DNA of 64,000 nt from CAVVAL01 sp963740215 (GCA_963740215.1 CAVUDJ010000019.1:1860001-1924000); one strand, 5' to 3'. Counted from the first letter of the stretch, positions 1 to 9,479 are shown. Translations and numbers: made by a program. The notes: a model not told the origin generated them from the letters alone.

Positions 1-912
1 GTTCGACCGACTTGACCCGTGGCGCGAAGCCGGGTGGTGGAGCGTTCGGCGAGCCGGAGCAACTCGCGATGGACCACGGCGCGATCGGTGACGTCCGTCT
101 CGAACGTCTCCTCGGCGCCGATCGACTTGTCGGGACCGTCCGGCGCTGACGCGCCGCGGATCGCGCCCCCACGCGAGTTCGTGCAGGTGGGTGCTGGCGG
201 CGTCGCCGACGGCGGCGCGCAGCGCGGAGATCGGCAGCCGCGCGAGGTCGCCGACGGTCTTGAGACCGAGCCGTGCGAGGCTCGCCGCGGTGCGCTCCCC
301 CACGCCCCAGAGGGCGTTCACCGGCAGCGGATGCAGGAAGTCGAGGACATCGGCGACCGGCACGACCTGGAGCCCGTCCGGTTTGCACCGGGTGGACGCG
401 AGCTTCGCGACGAACTTCGTGCTCGCGACGCCGACCGAGCACGTGATGCCCTGGCTCTCGACCACCCGCTCGCGGATGATCCGGCCGATCTCGCTGGGGC
501 GGCCGATGAGCCGCTGGGCGCCAGCGACGTCGAGGAACGCCTCGTCGAGGCTGATCGGCTCGACCAGCGGTGTGACGGATTTGAAGATGTCCATCACCGC
601 GCGGGACACCTCGCTGTAGCGGGTGTGGTCGGGTGGGAGGTACACGCCGTGCGGGCAGAGCCGCCTGGCCACGGACACGGGCATCGCGCTGCGGACACCG
701 AACTTGCGCGCCTCGTAGCTCGCCGAGGAGACCACGCCGCGGTTGCCGGTGCCGCCGACGATGACTGGGCGACCGCGCAGCTCGGGCCGGCTGCGTACCT
801 CGACAGCGACGAAGAACGCGTCCATGTCGACGTGCAGCACGGTGCAGCCGGTGTCGTCGCCGGGCGGGCCGGTGGTCGGCCCTGAACGCGGTACCTCCTG
901 GCTACGCCCCAT
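1..912 (-). pseudogene. dinB: DNA polymerase IV (DinB), frameshifted and cut by the window edge
   Basis: Y-family translesion polymerase. From an ATG at 912 the frame reads the DinB palm start (VLHVDMDAFF), then NRGVVSSASYEAR, the second catalytic acidic pair in ISLDEAFLDVAG, and a helix-hairpin-helix region ending LAWGRDPRR near residue 254. At about 141-150 the family's next block (PDKSIGAEETF) is found one base out of frame, so a base appears to be missing. The little-finger domain continues in that second frame to the edge. The ATG overlaps the stop of the upstream gene by 11 nt. Either the gene is broken or this is a sequencing error; the surrounding codons look undecayed. Family assignment is certain from the motifs. 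Confidence 0.85.
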
Positions 913-2062
913 CGACGGCCCCGCCGCGGATCACCAGGAGCGGCACCAGCTGCTCGTCCGCGGTGAGCGAGCCGTGCTGCCCGGGGAGCAGGGTGAGGCC
1001 GGGTTCGGCGACGGACGCGACGACGCCGATGTCGCTGCCGGCCGCGGCGACCACGTCGCCGATGCGGGCAAGCAGTTGGGGCCGGACGTCGGGACCGAAC
1101 CAGCCCTGGTCGATCGCCTCGTCGCGGGACGCCACCCAGGCCTGCCCGTCGAGGACGCCGCGCCAGGTGGCGAGGACGTCTGCGGCGGCACCCGGCTCGG
1201 TGTAGACGTGGCGTGCTCGCGGTTCGCCGCCGAGCAGGGCGACACCGTCGCGCAGGTAGGGGTGGGTGTCGGCGTCTACGCGCCGCGCGGCCGGCACGTC
1301 GACCATGCCGTGGTCACCGGTGACGACCAGCACGGTGTCGGGCGGCAGGACGCCGGCCATCCGCTCGATCAGGCGGTCGGTGACGGCGAGCTGATGCGCC
1401 CAGGCGTCGGACTCGCAGCCGCGCAGGTGGCCGGTCTTGTCGAGCTCGGAGTGGTACGCGTAGATGAGCGCCGGACCATCGTGGCGGAGCGCCGCCGCGA
1501 CACCGCCGACCAGGTCGCCCGGGGTCTCGGCGCTGATCAGCCGGGCACCGCGCAGCCCGGCAATGGTGAGTCCGGTGCCCTCGAACGCGCCCGGTAGCAC
1601 GTGGAAGGCGGCGCAGCCGTGGGCGGCGGCCTGATCAAAGACGGTGTGATTGGGCTGCCACTGTCGCGGGTCGACGTCGGCGTCCCAGCGGAGCGAGTCG
1701 AGGAGGCGGTTCTCGCCGGGGATCGCGACCTGGTACCCGAGGACGCCGTGCTGGCCCGGCGGCAGGCCTGTGCCGAGCGAGGTGAGGCTGGTGGCGGTGG
1801 TGGATGGGAAGCCGGCCGTGATCGGGGTGGCCCCGGCGGCGACCGACATGAGGAACGGCGCGTCGGCCGCGCGTCTCAGCAGCAGGTTCCAGCCGAGCCC
1901 GTCGATCAGGAGGACGCAGACCTTCTCCGCTACCGGCAGGCCCAGCGCGTTGGGGAACCCGGGGAGGCCGAGCGCCGCCACCGCGGACGGCAGCAGATCG
2001 CTGAGGGCGCCCGTGCCGTACCGGGGCAGCACCGGAGATCCGGTCGGACCGGCCTCGATCAT
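902..2062 (-). CDS. Alkaline phosphatase superfamily protein (nucleotide pyrophosphatase/phosphodiesterase-like)
   Basis: 386 aa. The fold signature is clear: VCVLLIDGLGWN (about 48-59) supplies the first metal Asp, GFPSTTATSLTSLGTG (about 84-99) carries the nucleophile Thr region, and later YHSELDKTGH and VVTGDHGMVDV supply the remaining metal ligands. This is the type I phosphodiesterase/nucleotide pyrophosphatase arrangement. There is no signal peptide, so the protein is probably cytoplasmic. The substrate cannot be read from the sequence. It lies between a methyltransferase and dinB on the same strand and overlaps the dinB start, so it is probably cotranscribed with dinB; a link to DNA damage is not shown. 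Confidence 0.85.
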   Translation of the reverse strand: MIEAGPTGSPVLPRYGTGALSDLLPSAVAALGLPGFPNALGLPVAEKVCVLLIDGLGWNLLLRRAADAPFLMSVAAGATPITAGFPSTTATSLTSLGTGLPPGQHGVLGYQVAIPGENRLLDSLRWDADVDPRQWQPNHTVFDQAAAHGCAAFHVLPGAFEGTGLTIAGLRGARLISAETPGDLVGGVAAALRHDGPALIYAYHSELDKTGHLRGCESDAWAHQLAVTDRLIERMAGVLPPDTVLVVTGDHGMVDVPAARRVDADTHPYLRDGVALLGGEPRARHVYTEPGAAADVLATWRGVLDGQAWVASRDEAIDQGWFGPDVRPQLLARIGDVVAAAGSDIGVVASVAEPGLTLLPGQHGSLTADEQLVPLLVIRGGAVDGA

Positions 2063-2098
2063 CGGAGCTCCCTTCGGCGGCAGTGCGGGGCAGCGGGG

Positions 2099-2845
2099 TC
2101 AGGGGCGGCGGGCGAGCAGGTGGAGCTGGGTTGCGATGTCGCGGTACGGCGGGCGGTCGGCGGCGGCGAGTTCGAGCGAGAGCAGCGCGTCGAGGGCGCC
2201 CGGCTCGGTGTCGAGCAGGGCGCCGGGCACGAGGTCGGCCACGACCCGTACCCCGTGTACCTGTTCGACGGTGAGGCCGGCCCGCGTGATCAGCGACTCC
2301 GCGCTGGCCAGGTCGAAACGGCGCAGCATCGTGTCGTTCGCGCCCGTGCGTCCGGCCGGATCGGTGAGGGCTCCAGCAGCCGCGGTGAAGTGTCCGCCGA
2401 GTGCGCGGGAGAGTACCGCGGCGGCCCGGTTCGCCACCAGCACGCTTGCGCACCCCCGGGGCCGGAGCACCGCAGTGATTGCATCGAGGGTGGCGGCCGG
2501 ATCGTCGACGACCTCCAGCACGCTGTGGCAGAGCACCAGGTCGGCCGAGCCGGGGCCGGCGACGTCGAGGAGGGTGTCGGCGTCGCCCTGGACGGCGGTC
2601 ACCCGATCGGCGACGCCCCGCTCCGCGGCGCGGCGGCTCAATGCCGCGAGCGCGTCGGGGCTGGCGTCGACGACCGTGACGGTGTGCCCCTCCTCCGCGA
2701 GCGGCACGGCGAAACCACCGGTGCCCCCGCCGGCGTCGAGGATGCGTAGCGGCCCGTCAGCGGCGCGGCGCTGCAACTCGCTGCGCAGCACGGACCACAC
2801 CACCGCGGTACGGGGTGCGTTATGCGCCCGGCTACGGTCGGCCAC
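2099..2845 (-). CDS. Class I SAM-dependent methyltransferase
   Basis: 248 aa from a GTG at 2845, chosen because a good Shine-Dalgarno (AGGAGGA) sits 5 nt upstream; the frame is open further upstream but without initiation signals. Motif I ILDAGGGTGG (about 35-44), the acidic motif II end VTVVDASPDAL, and motif III-IV DLVLCHSVLEVVDD mark a Rossmann-fold methyltransferase of the UbiE/SmtA type. Acceptor unknown. It is separated by about 100 bp from dnaE2 and 36 bp from the phosphodiesterase-like gene, so read-through from the mutasome operon is possible. Confidence 0.85.
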   Translation of the reverse strand: MADRSRAHNAPRTAVVWSVLRSELQRRAADGPLRILDAGGGTGGFAVPLAEEGHTVTVVDASPDALAALSRRAAERGVADRVTAVQGDADTLLDVAGPGSADLVLCHSVLEVVDDPAATLDAITAVLRPRGCASVLVANRAAAVLSRALGGHFTAAAGALTDPAGRTGANDTMLRRFDLASAESLITRAGLTVEQVHGVRVVADLVPGALLDTEPGALDALLSLELAAADRPPYRDIATQLHLLARRP

Positions 2846-2949
2846 GGTGTTCCTCCTGCTGCTCCGGCACGGACGGGCTGGCACCGGGCAGCGCACCCGG
2901 CGCTGCGAGCCTAGCGGCGGGCACCGACTAAGCGGCGCCGGCACGGCGT

Positions 2950-5900
2950 TCACCGGAAGTCCCTCGACGTGCTGTGGACCCGGAGCGACAGGGGCTCAAC
3001 CACCTCCGCGACCAGGTTCGTCACGCCGTCGGCCCGTTCCAGCCGCCCGCGCACCAGCAGCGCCGCCGACGCCTGCAGGACCCGCCGGTACCGCTTCCAG
3101 AGGCCGGGCGAACACACCACGTTCAGCATCCCGGTCTCGTCCTCCAGGCTGAGGAACGTGACCCCACCGGCCGTCGCCGGCCGTTGACGGTGGGTGACGA
3201 CCCCACCCACCAGGACCCGGGTGTTCGGCATGATCCCCGGTAGGTCGGCGATCGGCGCCGCCCCCAGCTCGACGAGGCTCGCCCGGACGAACTCGGTGGG
3301 GTAGCTGGCCGGCGACATCCCGGTGGACCACACGTCGGCCATCGCCTCCTCCACGCCGGTGAGCGCGGGCAGGTCGGGCGCGTGGACCCCGGTGACGGCG
3401 CCACCGAGGCGGTCCGGACCGGACTGGGCCGCCGCTCCGGCCGCCCACAGCGCCTCGCGTCGGGCCAGCCCGAAACACTGGAACGCACCGGCCGTTGCCA
3501 GAGCCTCAACCTGGGCGGTGCTGAGTTCCACCCGGTTGGTCAGGTCGACCATGCCCGTGTAGGGACCATGCTCGCTCCGCTCGGCGGCGATCCGCTCAGC
3601 GAGGTCGTCGCCGATGGTGCGCACCGAGGAGAGCCCGAGCCGGATCGCACGGTCGATCCGCTCGGGCGCGTGCTGGTGCGCGGAGTTCCGCGGTTCACAC
3701 GGTTCGAGGGTGGCTCCGGCCGGGCTGGCGTTGATGTCCGGTTTGCGGATCTCCACCCCGTGCCGGCGAGCGTCGGCGACCAGGCTCTGCGGCGAGTAGA
3801 ACCCCATCGGCTGGGCGTTGAGCAGCGCCGCGCAGAACGCTGCCGGGTAGTACCTCTTGAGCCAGGAGCTGGCGTAGACGAGGAGCGCGAAGCTGATCGC
3901 GTGGCTCTCCGGGAAGCCGAAGTTGGCGAACGCGGCGAGCTTCGCGTACAGCTGCTCGGCGAGATCATCGGTGATGCCACGCTCCGCCATCCCCTCGAAG
4001 AGCCGCGCCTTGAGCTCTGCGATCTTCTCGTGCGAGCGCTTGGAACCGATCGCGCGGCGTAGCTTGTCGGACTCGGCGGCGCTGAACCCGGCGATGTCGA
4101 TCGCCATCTGCATGAGCTGCTCCTGGAACAGCGGCACGCCATGGGTCTTATCCAGTGCGTTCTCCAGCAGCGGGTGCGGGTAGACCACCTTCTCCAGCCC
4201 GTTGGCGCGACGGATGTACGGGTGGACCGAGCCGCCCTGGATCGGGCCGGGCCGGATCAGCGCGACCTCGACGACCAGGTCGTAGAACTTGCGCGGTTTG
4301 AGCCGGGGCAGGGTGGCCATCTGGGCGCGGCTCTCGACCTGGAACACCCCGACCGAGTCGGCGTCGCAGAGCATGTCGTAGACCTTGGGGTCCTCCTGCG
4401 GGATCGTCGCCAGCTCGAAGCTCCTGCCGTGGTGATCGCGGATCAGGTCGAAGGCGCCGCGCAGCGCGGAGAGCATGCCGAGGCCGAGCAGGTCGAACTT
4501 GACGAGCTTCGCGGTGGCGCAGTCGTCCTTGTCCCACTGGAGCACGGTGCGGTTCGGCATCCGGCCCCACTCGACCGGGCACACCTCGGTGACGGGGCGG
4601 TCGCAGAGCACCATGCCGCCGGAGTGGATGCCCAGGTGGCGCGGGAAGCCGACCAGCTCCTCCGCGAGGCTGGTGACGTCGGCGGGGATGTCATGTTCGG
4701 GGGTGTCGCCGATCCGCCCCCAGAACTCGATCTGCTTCGACCAGGCGTCCTGCTGGCCCGTGGCGTACCCGAACGCCTTCGCCATGTCGCGCACCGCCGA
4801 ACGGGGTCGGTAGCTGATCACGTTGGCGACTTGAGCGGCGCGTTCCCGCCCGTAGTCGTCGTAGACGGCCTGGATCACCTCCTCCCGGCGGCCGGACTCG
4901 ATGTCGAGGTCGATGTCGGGGTATCCGTCGCGTTCGGGGGCGAGGAACCGTTCGAACAGCAGATGATGGCGGACCGCGTCGACGCTGGTGATTCCGAGCG
5001 CGTAGCAGACGGCGGAGTTGGCGGCCGAGCCTCGGCCCTGGCAGAGGATCTTCTTACCCCGGCAGATGTCGACGATGTGCCGGACGATGAGGAAGTAGCC
5101 GGGGAACCCGAGTTGCTCGATCACCGCCAGCTCGTGCTCGATCTGGGCGTAGGCGCCGTCGACACGCTCCGCCTCAGGCGGGCCGTACCGGTCCAGCGCC
5201 CCCTCCATGGTCAGCTGGCGGAGGTAGCTCATGTCGGTGTGCCCGTCCGGAACGTCGCATTCGGGCAGGCGGGGCGCGACGAGCTGCAGGTCGAACGCGC
5301 ACGCGGCGCCGAGCGCGGCCGCCCGCTCGACCGCCTCCGGGTAGCGGGCGAAGACCGCAGCCATCTCCTCCCCGGACCGCAGGTGAGCGGTGGCGGCCGG
5401 TGGCAGCCAACCGTCCATCTCGTCCAGGCTGCGCCTGGCCCGGACCGCGGCGAGGGCGGTGGCCAGCCGCCTCCGGCTCGGTGCCGCGTAGTGCACGTTG
5501 TTGCTGGCGATCAGGTCGAGTCCGTGCCGGCGGGCCAGCGCGGCGAGGGCGTCGTTGCGGGCCGAGTCGTGGGGGTCGCCGTGGTCGGTGAGTTCGACGA
5601 CGACGTTCTCCGGGCCGAAGAGCGAGACCAGCCGGGTCAGTTCCTCGCTGGCCTGCTCCGGTCCGCCCTCGGCGAGCGCTCGCCGGACCGCGCCCTTGCG
5701 GCAGCCGGTGAGGACCACCCAGTGCCCGTCGTGCGCCTCGCTGAGTTTGGCCGGGTCGTAGACGGGGCGCCCCTTCTCGCCGCCCGTGCGGTGCCCGGCG
5801 CTGAGGGCGCTGCAGAGCCGGTGGTACCCCTCGGGATCGCGCGCCAGCACGAGCAGGTGGTCGCCCTCGGGATCGGCCGCGCCGTTCTGCGGCTTGCTCA

Positions 5901-6273
5901 GCCCCAGGCTCAGCTCGGCGCCGAACACCGTGTCGAGGCCGTGGAACCGGGCGGCTTCGGCGAACCGCACCACCCCGTACATGCCGTCGTGGTCGGTGAT
6001 CGCCAGTGCGGTCAGCCCCAGCCGGACCGCCTCCTCGACCAGCTCCTCGGGGTGGCTGGCACCGTCGAGGAAGCTGAAGTTGGAGTGGCAGTGCAGCTCG
6101 GCGTACGGGACCGCGTGCTCGGGCCGCTGTGCCCGGACCGGCCCGGACGGGTGGTACTCGGCCCGTTTGCGACTCCACGCCGGGCTGTCGCCCCCGTCTG
6201 CGTCCTCCGACGGGCGTCCGGAGAGGATGCGCTCCATCTGCGACCACGAGATCGGCGGATTGCCCCAGCCCAT
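2950..6273 (-). CDS. dnaE2: Error-prone DNA polymerase DnaE2 (ImuC)
   Basis: 1107 aa. Second-copy DNA polymerase III alpha subunit that does mutagenic translesion synthesis with ImuA and ImuB during the SOS response. The PHP domain starts at AELHCHSNFSFLDGASHP (about 58-75) with AITDHDGMYG following. The polymerase core shows GRGSAANS (about 411) and the catalytic PDIDLDIES (about 451-459). An OB-fold lies near the C terminus (NTRVLVGGVVTHRQRPATA). The length suits DnaE2 rather than replicative DnaE1. The ATG at 6273 overlaps the imuB stop (TGATG), so translation is probably coupled. Activity depends on the SOS box at 9692 (inferred). Confidence 0.95.
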   Translation of the reverse strand: MGWGNPPISWSQMERILSGRPSEDADGGDSPAWSRKRAEYHPSGPVRAQRPEHAVPYAELHCHSNFSFLDGASHPEELVEEAVRLGLTALAITDHDGMYGVVRFAEAARFHGLDTVFGAELSLGLSKPQNGAADPEGDHLLVLARDPEGYHRLCSALSAGHRTGGEKGRPVYDPAKLSEAHDGHWVVLTGCRKGAVRRALAEGGPEQASEELTRLVSLFGPENVVVELTDHGDPHDSARNDALAALARRHGLDLIASNNVHYAAPSRRRLATALAAVRARRSLDEMDGWLPPAATAHLRSGEEMAAVFARYPEAVERAAALGAACAFDLQLVAPRLPECDVPDGHTDMSYLRQLTMEGALDRYGPPEAERVDGAYAQIEHELAVIEQLGFPGYFLIVRHIVDICRGKKILCQGRGSAANSAVCYALGITSVDAVRHHLLFERFLAPERDGYPDIDLDIESGRREEVIQAVYDDYGRERAAQVANVISYRPRSAVRDMAKAFGYATGQQDAWSKQIEFWGRIGDTPEHDIPADVTSLAEELVGFPRHLGIHSGGMVLCDRPVTEVCPVEWGRMPNRTVLQWDKDDCATAKLVKFDLLGLGMLSALRGAFDLIRDHHGRSFELATIPQEDPKVYDMLCDADSVGVFQVESRAQMATLPRLKPRKFYDLVVEVALIRPGPIQGGSVHPYIRRANGLEKVVYPHPLLENALDKTHGVPLFQEQLMQMAIDIAGFSAAESDKLRRAIGSKRSHEKIAELKARLFEGMAERGITDDLAEQLYAKLAAFANFGFPESHAISFALLVYASSWLKRYYPAAFCAALLNAQPMGFYSPQSLVADARRHGVEIRKPDINASPAGATLEPCEPRNSAHQHAPERIDRAIRLGLSSVRTIGDDLAERIAAERSEHGPYTGMVDLTNRVELSTAQVEALATAGAFQCFGLARREALWAAGAAAQSGPDRLGGAVTGVHAPDLPALTGVEEAMADVWSTGMSPASYPTEFVRASLVELGAAPIADLPGIMPNTRVLVGGVVTHRQRPATAGGVTFLSLEDETGMLNVVCSPGLWKRYRRVLQASAALLVRGRLERADGVTNLVAEVVEPLSLRVHSTSRDFR

Positions 6274-7937
6274 CAGTCGTACACCGCTTCCACGAGCCAC
6301 TGCCCGCCGCTGAGACTGAGCAACAGCCCGGTGCCTGCGAGGCCTTCCTCCTCGGCCACGAGCCGCACGGGACTGGTCTCGGGGGGCGTGACCAGAACCT
6401 GAAAACGCGCCTTCCGGGACGCCGCGGTGCGGTCCCACCAGCGCTCCTCGACCGGCCACGGCCCCGCCCAGGCCAGCACCTCACGAGGCGGGCGGCCGCC
6501 GACCACGAGCTGCGCGGGCGGGGCGGAGACGGCGTACCGCTCGTTCACCCGGACCGGTGAGCCGTCAGCCGCGAGCAGCGCCGCCGGCATCGGCGACCGC
6601 AGGACCGTGGCCGGCGCGGGCGCGGGGAGCCGTCCCGGCCACGGGCCGTCGGGGCGTTCGGGCACGCGTTCGTCGCGCCACGGCACGTACCGCACCTGGT
6701 CGGCGGGGTTTCGCCCACCGTCGAGCACCGCGGTGAGCACCGCTTCGGGGCCGAGCATTCCCTGGACCCGGGCCAGCACCCGGTGCGCCCGCTCGTCGGC
6801 CTCCCCCACGTCGCCCCACAGGCCGAGCTGGAGCCCGCCGTCGGCGATGACCTCCTCGGGGATCAACCGCAGCATGCTGATGCCCGCGCTGGGACGCACG
6901 TCGCCGGCGCGACCGGTGAGCCAGCCGTCGAGCTGCCAGCGCACCCGGTCGGCGACCTCGACGGCGGTGAGCGCCCCGTCGTGGCGCCACACCCGGTACA
7001 GCTCCTCACCGTGCTCGGTCTGGGCCTCGATACCGAGACGGGTGCAGGCGAGCCCGTGGCCGGCGAGCAGGTCATGGAGCTGTTCGGCGAGGGAGCGGGC
7101 GGCGAACGCGGCGGTGTCGATGCGCTCGACCGGCGGATCCAGCGCGCTGGCCACGGTGAGGTCGACGGGCGGCCGGCGGGCCAGCAGCGGTCGTGAGTCC
7201 AGCCCGCGGGCGAGCCGGTGCGCCAGCGCGCCGTCGGGGCCGAACCGGGTGGCGACATCGCGCTCGGGCAGCGCCGCGAACGCTCCGAGGGTGCGGATGC
7301 CGAGACGCCGCATCAGTCCGACCAGTTCGGGGCGGTCTAGCACGTCGATATCGAGCGGCGCGAGGAACGCGGTGGTCTTCCCGGGCGGGACGATCACCGG
7401 GCGGCGGGCGGCGAGGGTGGCGGCGAAGACGCCCTCGGCCACCCCGAGCAGCGCCTCGACCTTGCACTCCCGCGCCACCTGGTCGACCAGGCATTCGGCG
7501 ACCGCCTCCTCGCTCCCGAAGTACCGGGCGGGACCGCGGGCGGCGAACGCGCAGAGCCCTGGCCGGATGACCTCCACGCCGGGCGCGAGTTCCTCGACGG
7601 CGGCGACGACGGGCTCGAACGCACGGGCGTCGCGGCCGGGATCGTGCCCGAGGACGACCAACTCGGGGCACCGGGCCTGGGCCTCCCTGCGGCGCAGCCC
7701 CCGGCGGACGCCGTCGCCACGGGCGATCTCCGAGCAGGCGACCACGCGGTTGGCGTAGACGATCGCTGCCGGCAGGTGTGCGGGGAGCCCTTCGGCCGCC
7801 ACGGCCGCCACCACCGGCCAGTCAGGGCACCAGAGGGCCGCGGTGCGGGCGGGAGCGCCGGCGGCCTGGTCTGGGCTGGCGCTGGTGGTGACCGTGCCAC
7901 GCGGACCCGCGACGGCGCGGCGAGGGGGCACGGTCAC
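6273..7937 (-). CDS. imuB: ImuB, Y-family polymerase-like mutasome subunit
   Basis: 554 aa. Inactive Y-family homologue that bridges DnaE2 to the beta clamp in the actinobacterial mutasome. The N terminus TAALWCPDWPVVAA replaces the DinB catalytic start (no VDMDAFF), as is usual in ImuB. The fingers/palm region contains ARYFGSEEAVAECL, followed by a helix-hairpin-helix (RRLGIRTLGAFAALPERDVATRFG) and a little-finger region. I did not identify a confident clamp-binding pentapeptide. The GTG start at 7937 overlaps the imuA-like stop, giving GTGTGA, and is preferred over a second GTG two codons on. Middle gene of the operon. Confidence 0.92.
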   Translation of the reverse strand: MTVPPRRAVAGPRGTVTTSASPDQAAGAPARTAALWCPDWPVVAAVAAEGLPAHLPAAIVYANRVVACSEIARGDGVRRGLRRREAQARCPELVVLGHDPGRDARAFEPVVAAVEELAPGVEVIRPGLCAFAARGPARYFGSEEAVAECLVDQVARECKVEALLGVAEGVFAATLAARRPVIVPPGKTTAFLAPLDIDVLDRPELVGLMRRLGIRTLGAFAALPERDVATRFGPDGALAHRLARGLDSRPLLARRPPVDLTVASALDPPVERIDTAAFAARSLAEQLHDLLAGHGLACTRLGIEAQTEHGEELYRVWRHDGALTAVEVADRVRWQLDGWLTGRAGDVRPSAGISMLRLIPEEVIADGGLQLGLWGDVGEADERAHRVLARVQGMLGPEAVLTAVLDGGRNPADQVRYVPWRDERVPERPDGPWPGRLPAPAPATVLRSPMPAALLAADGSPVRVNERYAVSAPPAQLVVGGRPPREVLAWAGPWPVEERWWDRTAASRKARFQVLVTPPETSPVRLVAEEEGLAGTGLLLSLSGGQWLVEAVYD

Positions 7938-8686
7938 ACCGCCTCGGCCTGGCCACGCCAGGCGGAATCGGAACCGGTCTGGGGAACCAGATCGTCCGCG
8001 ACCAGCTCGGGGGCGCGAGGCGCGTCGGCGACGCCCCCGCCCGCCGCGGGAAGCCAGAGGTCGTGGCGGCGTGGCCGGGCGGCGCTGCCCCGGCCGTCGG
8101 CGTGGACGGTGACGCGCCGGGCGGCCAGGTGCCCGTGTCCCGGCCCGAGCCCCGTCCAGGCTGGCGCCTCGACGCGCAGCCGCTGATCGGCGCCGGGCCA
8201 TTCGCCGGCTCCGACGAGTACCGTGCCGCGCTGCCGGGCTCTGGCCACCAGCCGGCGCAGCTCCACACCGCGCAGCCGTGCCGGGGCACCGACCACCACG
8301 ATGTCGATGCCGTCGGCCAGCGCCGCCACCACGGTGGCCAGGTCGGTGCCGGGGTTCGGAACCAGCGCCAGCCGCTCCAGCATCAGCCCGGCCTCGGCGG
8401 CGGCGACCAGGCCCAACGTCGGGACCCCCACCACTGCGATCCATGCGCCCCCCGCGGACGCACCGGCGAGCAGCGCGAGCAGCAACGCCGCCGAGCCGGG
8501 CACCGCCACGGTGGACCCGCGCCGCAGGGCGCCCGCCGGGAACAGCGGCACCAGCGCGGGCAGCACCGGGAGGGTCTGCTCGGAACCGTGCTCGGTGAGG
8601 GCGGTGGCCGGGCCGGCTCCGCCGCGCAGCCGCTGCGCGAGCGTCGCGCCGACGGCCTCCAGGGTCAGGGACATCGGGTCGCTCAA
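7934..8686 (-). CDS. imuA: ImuA-like protein (RecA-fold partner of ImuB)
   Basis: 250 aa. The position immediately upstream of imuB, the size, and a RecA-like core (GALRRGSTVAVPGSAALLLALLAG, then WIAVVGVPTLGLVAAAEAGLMLERLALVP) identify the mutasome ImuA/ImuA' component. The Walker A lysine is absent: VPGSAALLL replaces GxxxxGKT, so ATP hydrolysis is doubtful. Its role is known from mycobacteria and Caulobacter systems: it works with ImuB and DnaE2 in damage-induced mutagenesis. Both ends overlap neighbouring genes by 4 bp (ATGA upstream, GTGA downstream). Confidence 0.8.
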   Translation of the reverse strand: MSDPMSLTLEAVGATLAQRLRGGAGPATALTEHGSEQTLPVLPALVPLFPAGALRRGSTVAVPGSAALLLALLAGASAGGAWIAVVGVPTLGLVAAAEAGLMLERLALVPNPGTDLATVVAALADGIDIVVVGAPARLRGVELRRLVARARQRGTVLVGAGEWPGADQRLRVEAPAWTGLGPGHGHLAARRVTVHADGRGSAARPRRHDLWLPAAGGGVADAPRAPELVADDLVPQTGSDSAWRGQAEAV

Positions 8687-9177
8687 CCCGCCTGGGGCGT
8701 GGTGAGTTCCAGGATCGGCTGGTGCGGCAGCCCCAGCGTGGTCTCGACCACGGCAAGGAAGCGTTCCGCGTCACGGAGCAGGTCGTCGGCCTCCCTGGCC
8801 GTGACCACCCGCGAGATGCCGGCCTCGGCCGCTGCCCGCTTGGCCGCCCCCGCGGCGAAGAACGCCGCCCACTCGCCCAGCTCGGGCGCGACCTGGGCAA
8901 GAAGCACCCACACGCTGGTGGACCGGCGCCGACGGGCACCGACCGCGGGCCTGGCCCGGGCGGCGAGCATCGCCGCGGCGGCGCGCAGGGCGGCCAGGTG
9001 CGCGGTGGCGTACCGCTGCCCCGGGGCGTTCCAGCCGCTCGCCTCGACGATGCCGTGACGGGCCAGCGCGAGCAGTTCGCGAGGTGACCGCTGGGGCAAC
9101 GCATGGGCGGGGACGGTCGGCGCCGTCCGGGCCTCCGGCCGCAGCGTCACCGGCTGCGCGATCGCTGTCTTCCCCAT
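8683..9177 (-). CDS. SAV_6107-family HEPN-domain protein
   Basis: 164 aa from the ATG at 9177, which overlaps the upstream stop (TGATG) and has GGAG five nt upstream; a GTG one codon earlier is also possible. The protein is helical and resembles the SAV_6107 HEPN family that accompanies imuA-imuB-dnaE2 in many actinobacteria. An R-x4-H signature (RYATAH) is visible at about 55-60, which is the RNase active-site pattern of HEPN proteins. Whether it cleaves RNA is unknown. Embedded in the translesion operon with a 4-bp overlap to imuA, so it is probably SOS-controlled. Confidence 0.8.
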   Translation of the reverse strand: MGKTAIAQPVTLRPEARTAPTVPAHALPQRSPRELLALARHGIVEASGWNAPGQRYATAHLAALRAAAAMLAARARPAVGARRRRSTSVWVLLAQVAPELGEWAAFFAAGAAKRAAAEAGISRVVTAREADDLLRDAERFLAVVETTLGLPHQPILELTTPQAG

Positions 9178-9479
9178 CACTGCTCCCGCTCTGTCGTCGC
9201 CACCCGGATTACCGTCCAGCGGCCGGCGGTCCAGTCGAACCGCAGGTCGAAGATGCCGGGAAAACCGTGCCGCCCGGCGCTGGCCTTCACCCGCCAGACC
9301 TCTTCCTTGCCCGCACCGCCGGACGCCGGACGTCGCACCTCCTGCGGTGCGTCGTGCGCGATCACTTCACGCACCTGTTGCAGCTGCCCTTCCCAGAGGA
9401 ACTCCTTCGGAGCGTCCCCCTCGCCGACGCGCCGCACCTCGGTTGGCTTTACCTCGAACTCCTCGCCATCGGTGGGCAC
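9177..9479 (-). CDS. DUF6504-family protein, first gene of the mutasome operon
   Basis: 100 aa from a GTG preceded by AAGGAGG. The C-terminal half (VWRVKASAGRHGFPGIFDLRFDWTAGRWTVIRV) is a short beta-rich domain of the DUF6504 type, commonly found beside imuB/dnaE2. Function unknown. The acidic, variable N terminus (EEFEVKPTEVRRVGEGDAPKEF written in parts) leads into it. It opens the minus-strand operon; the SOS box lies about 210 bp upstream. It overlaps the HEPN gene by 3 bp. Confidence 0.75.
   Translation of the reverse strand: MPTDGEEFEVKPTEVRRVGEGDAPKEFLWEGQLQQVREVIAHDAPQEVRRPASGGAGKEEVWRVKASAGRHGFPGIFDLRFDWTAGRWTVIRVATTEREQ

Noticed and set aside
4141..6402. Long plus-strand open frame opposite dnaE2
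   Set aside because: It is the antisense shadow of dnaE2; composition (runs of V, D, R, G, E) is typical of complementary reading of a GC-rich gene and no family motif is present.
6273..9104. Extended imuB frame starting at 9104
   Set aside because: The first part covers the imuA-like and HEPN genes in a different frame and has no family sequence; the GTG at 7937 fits the operon overlap and ImuB N terminus.
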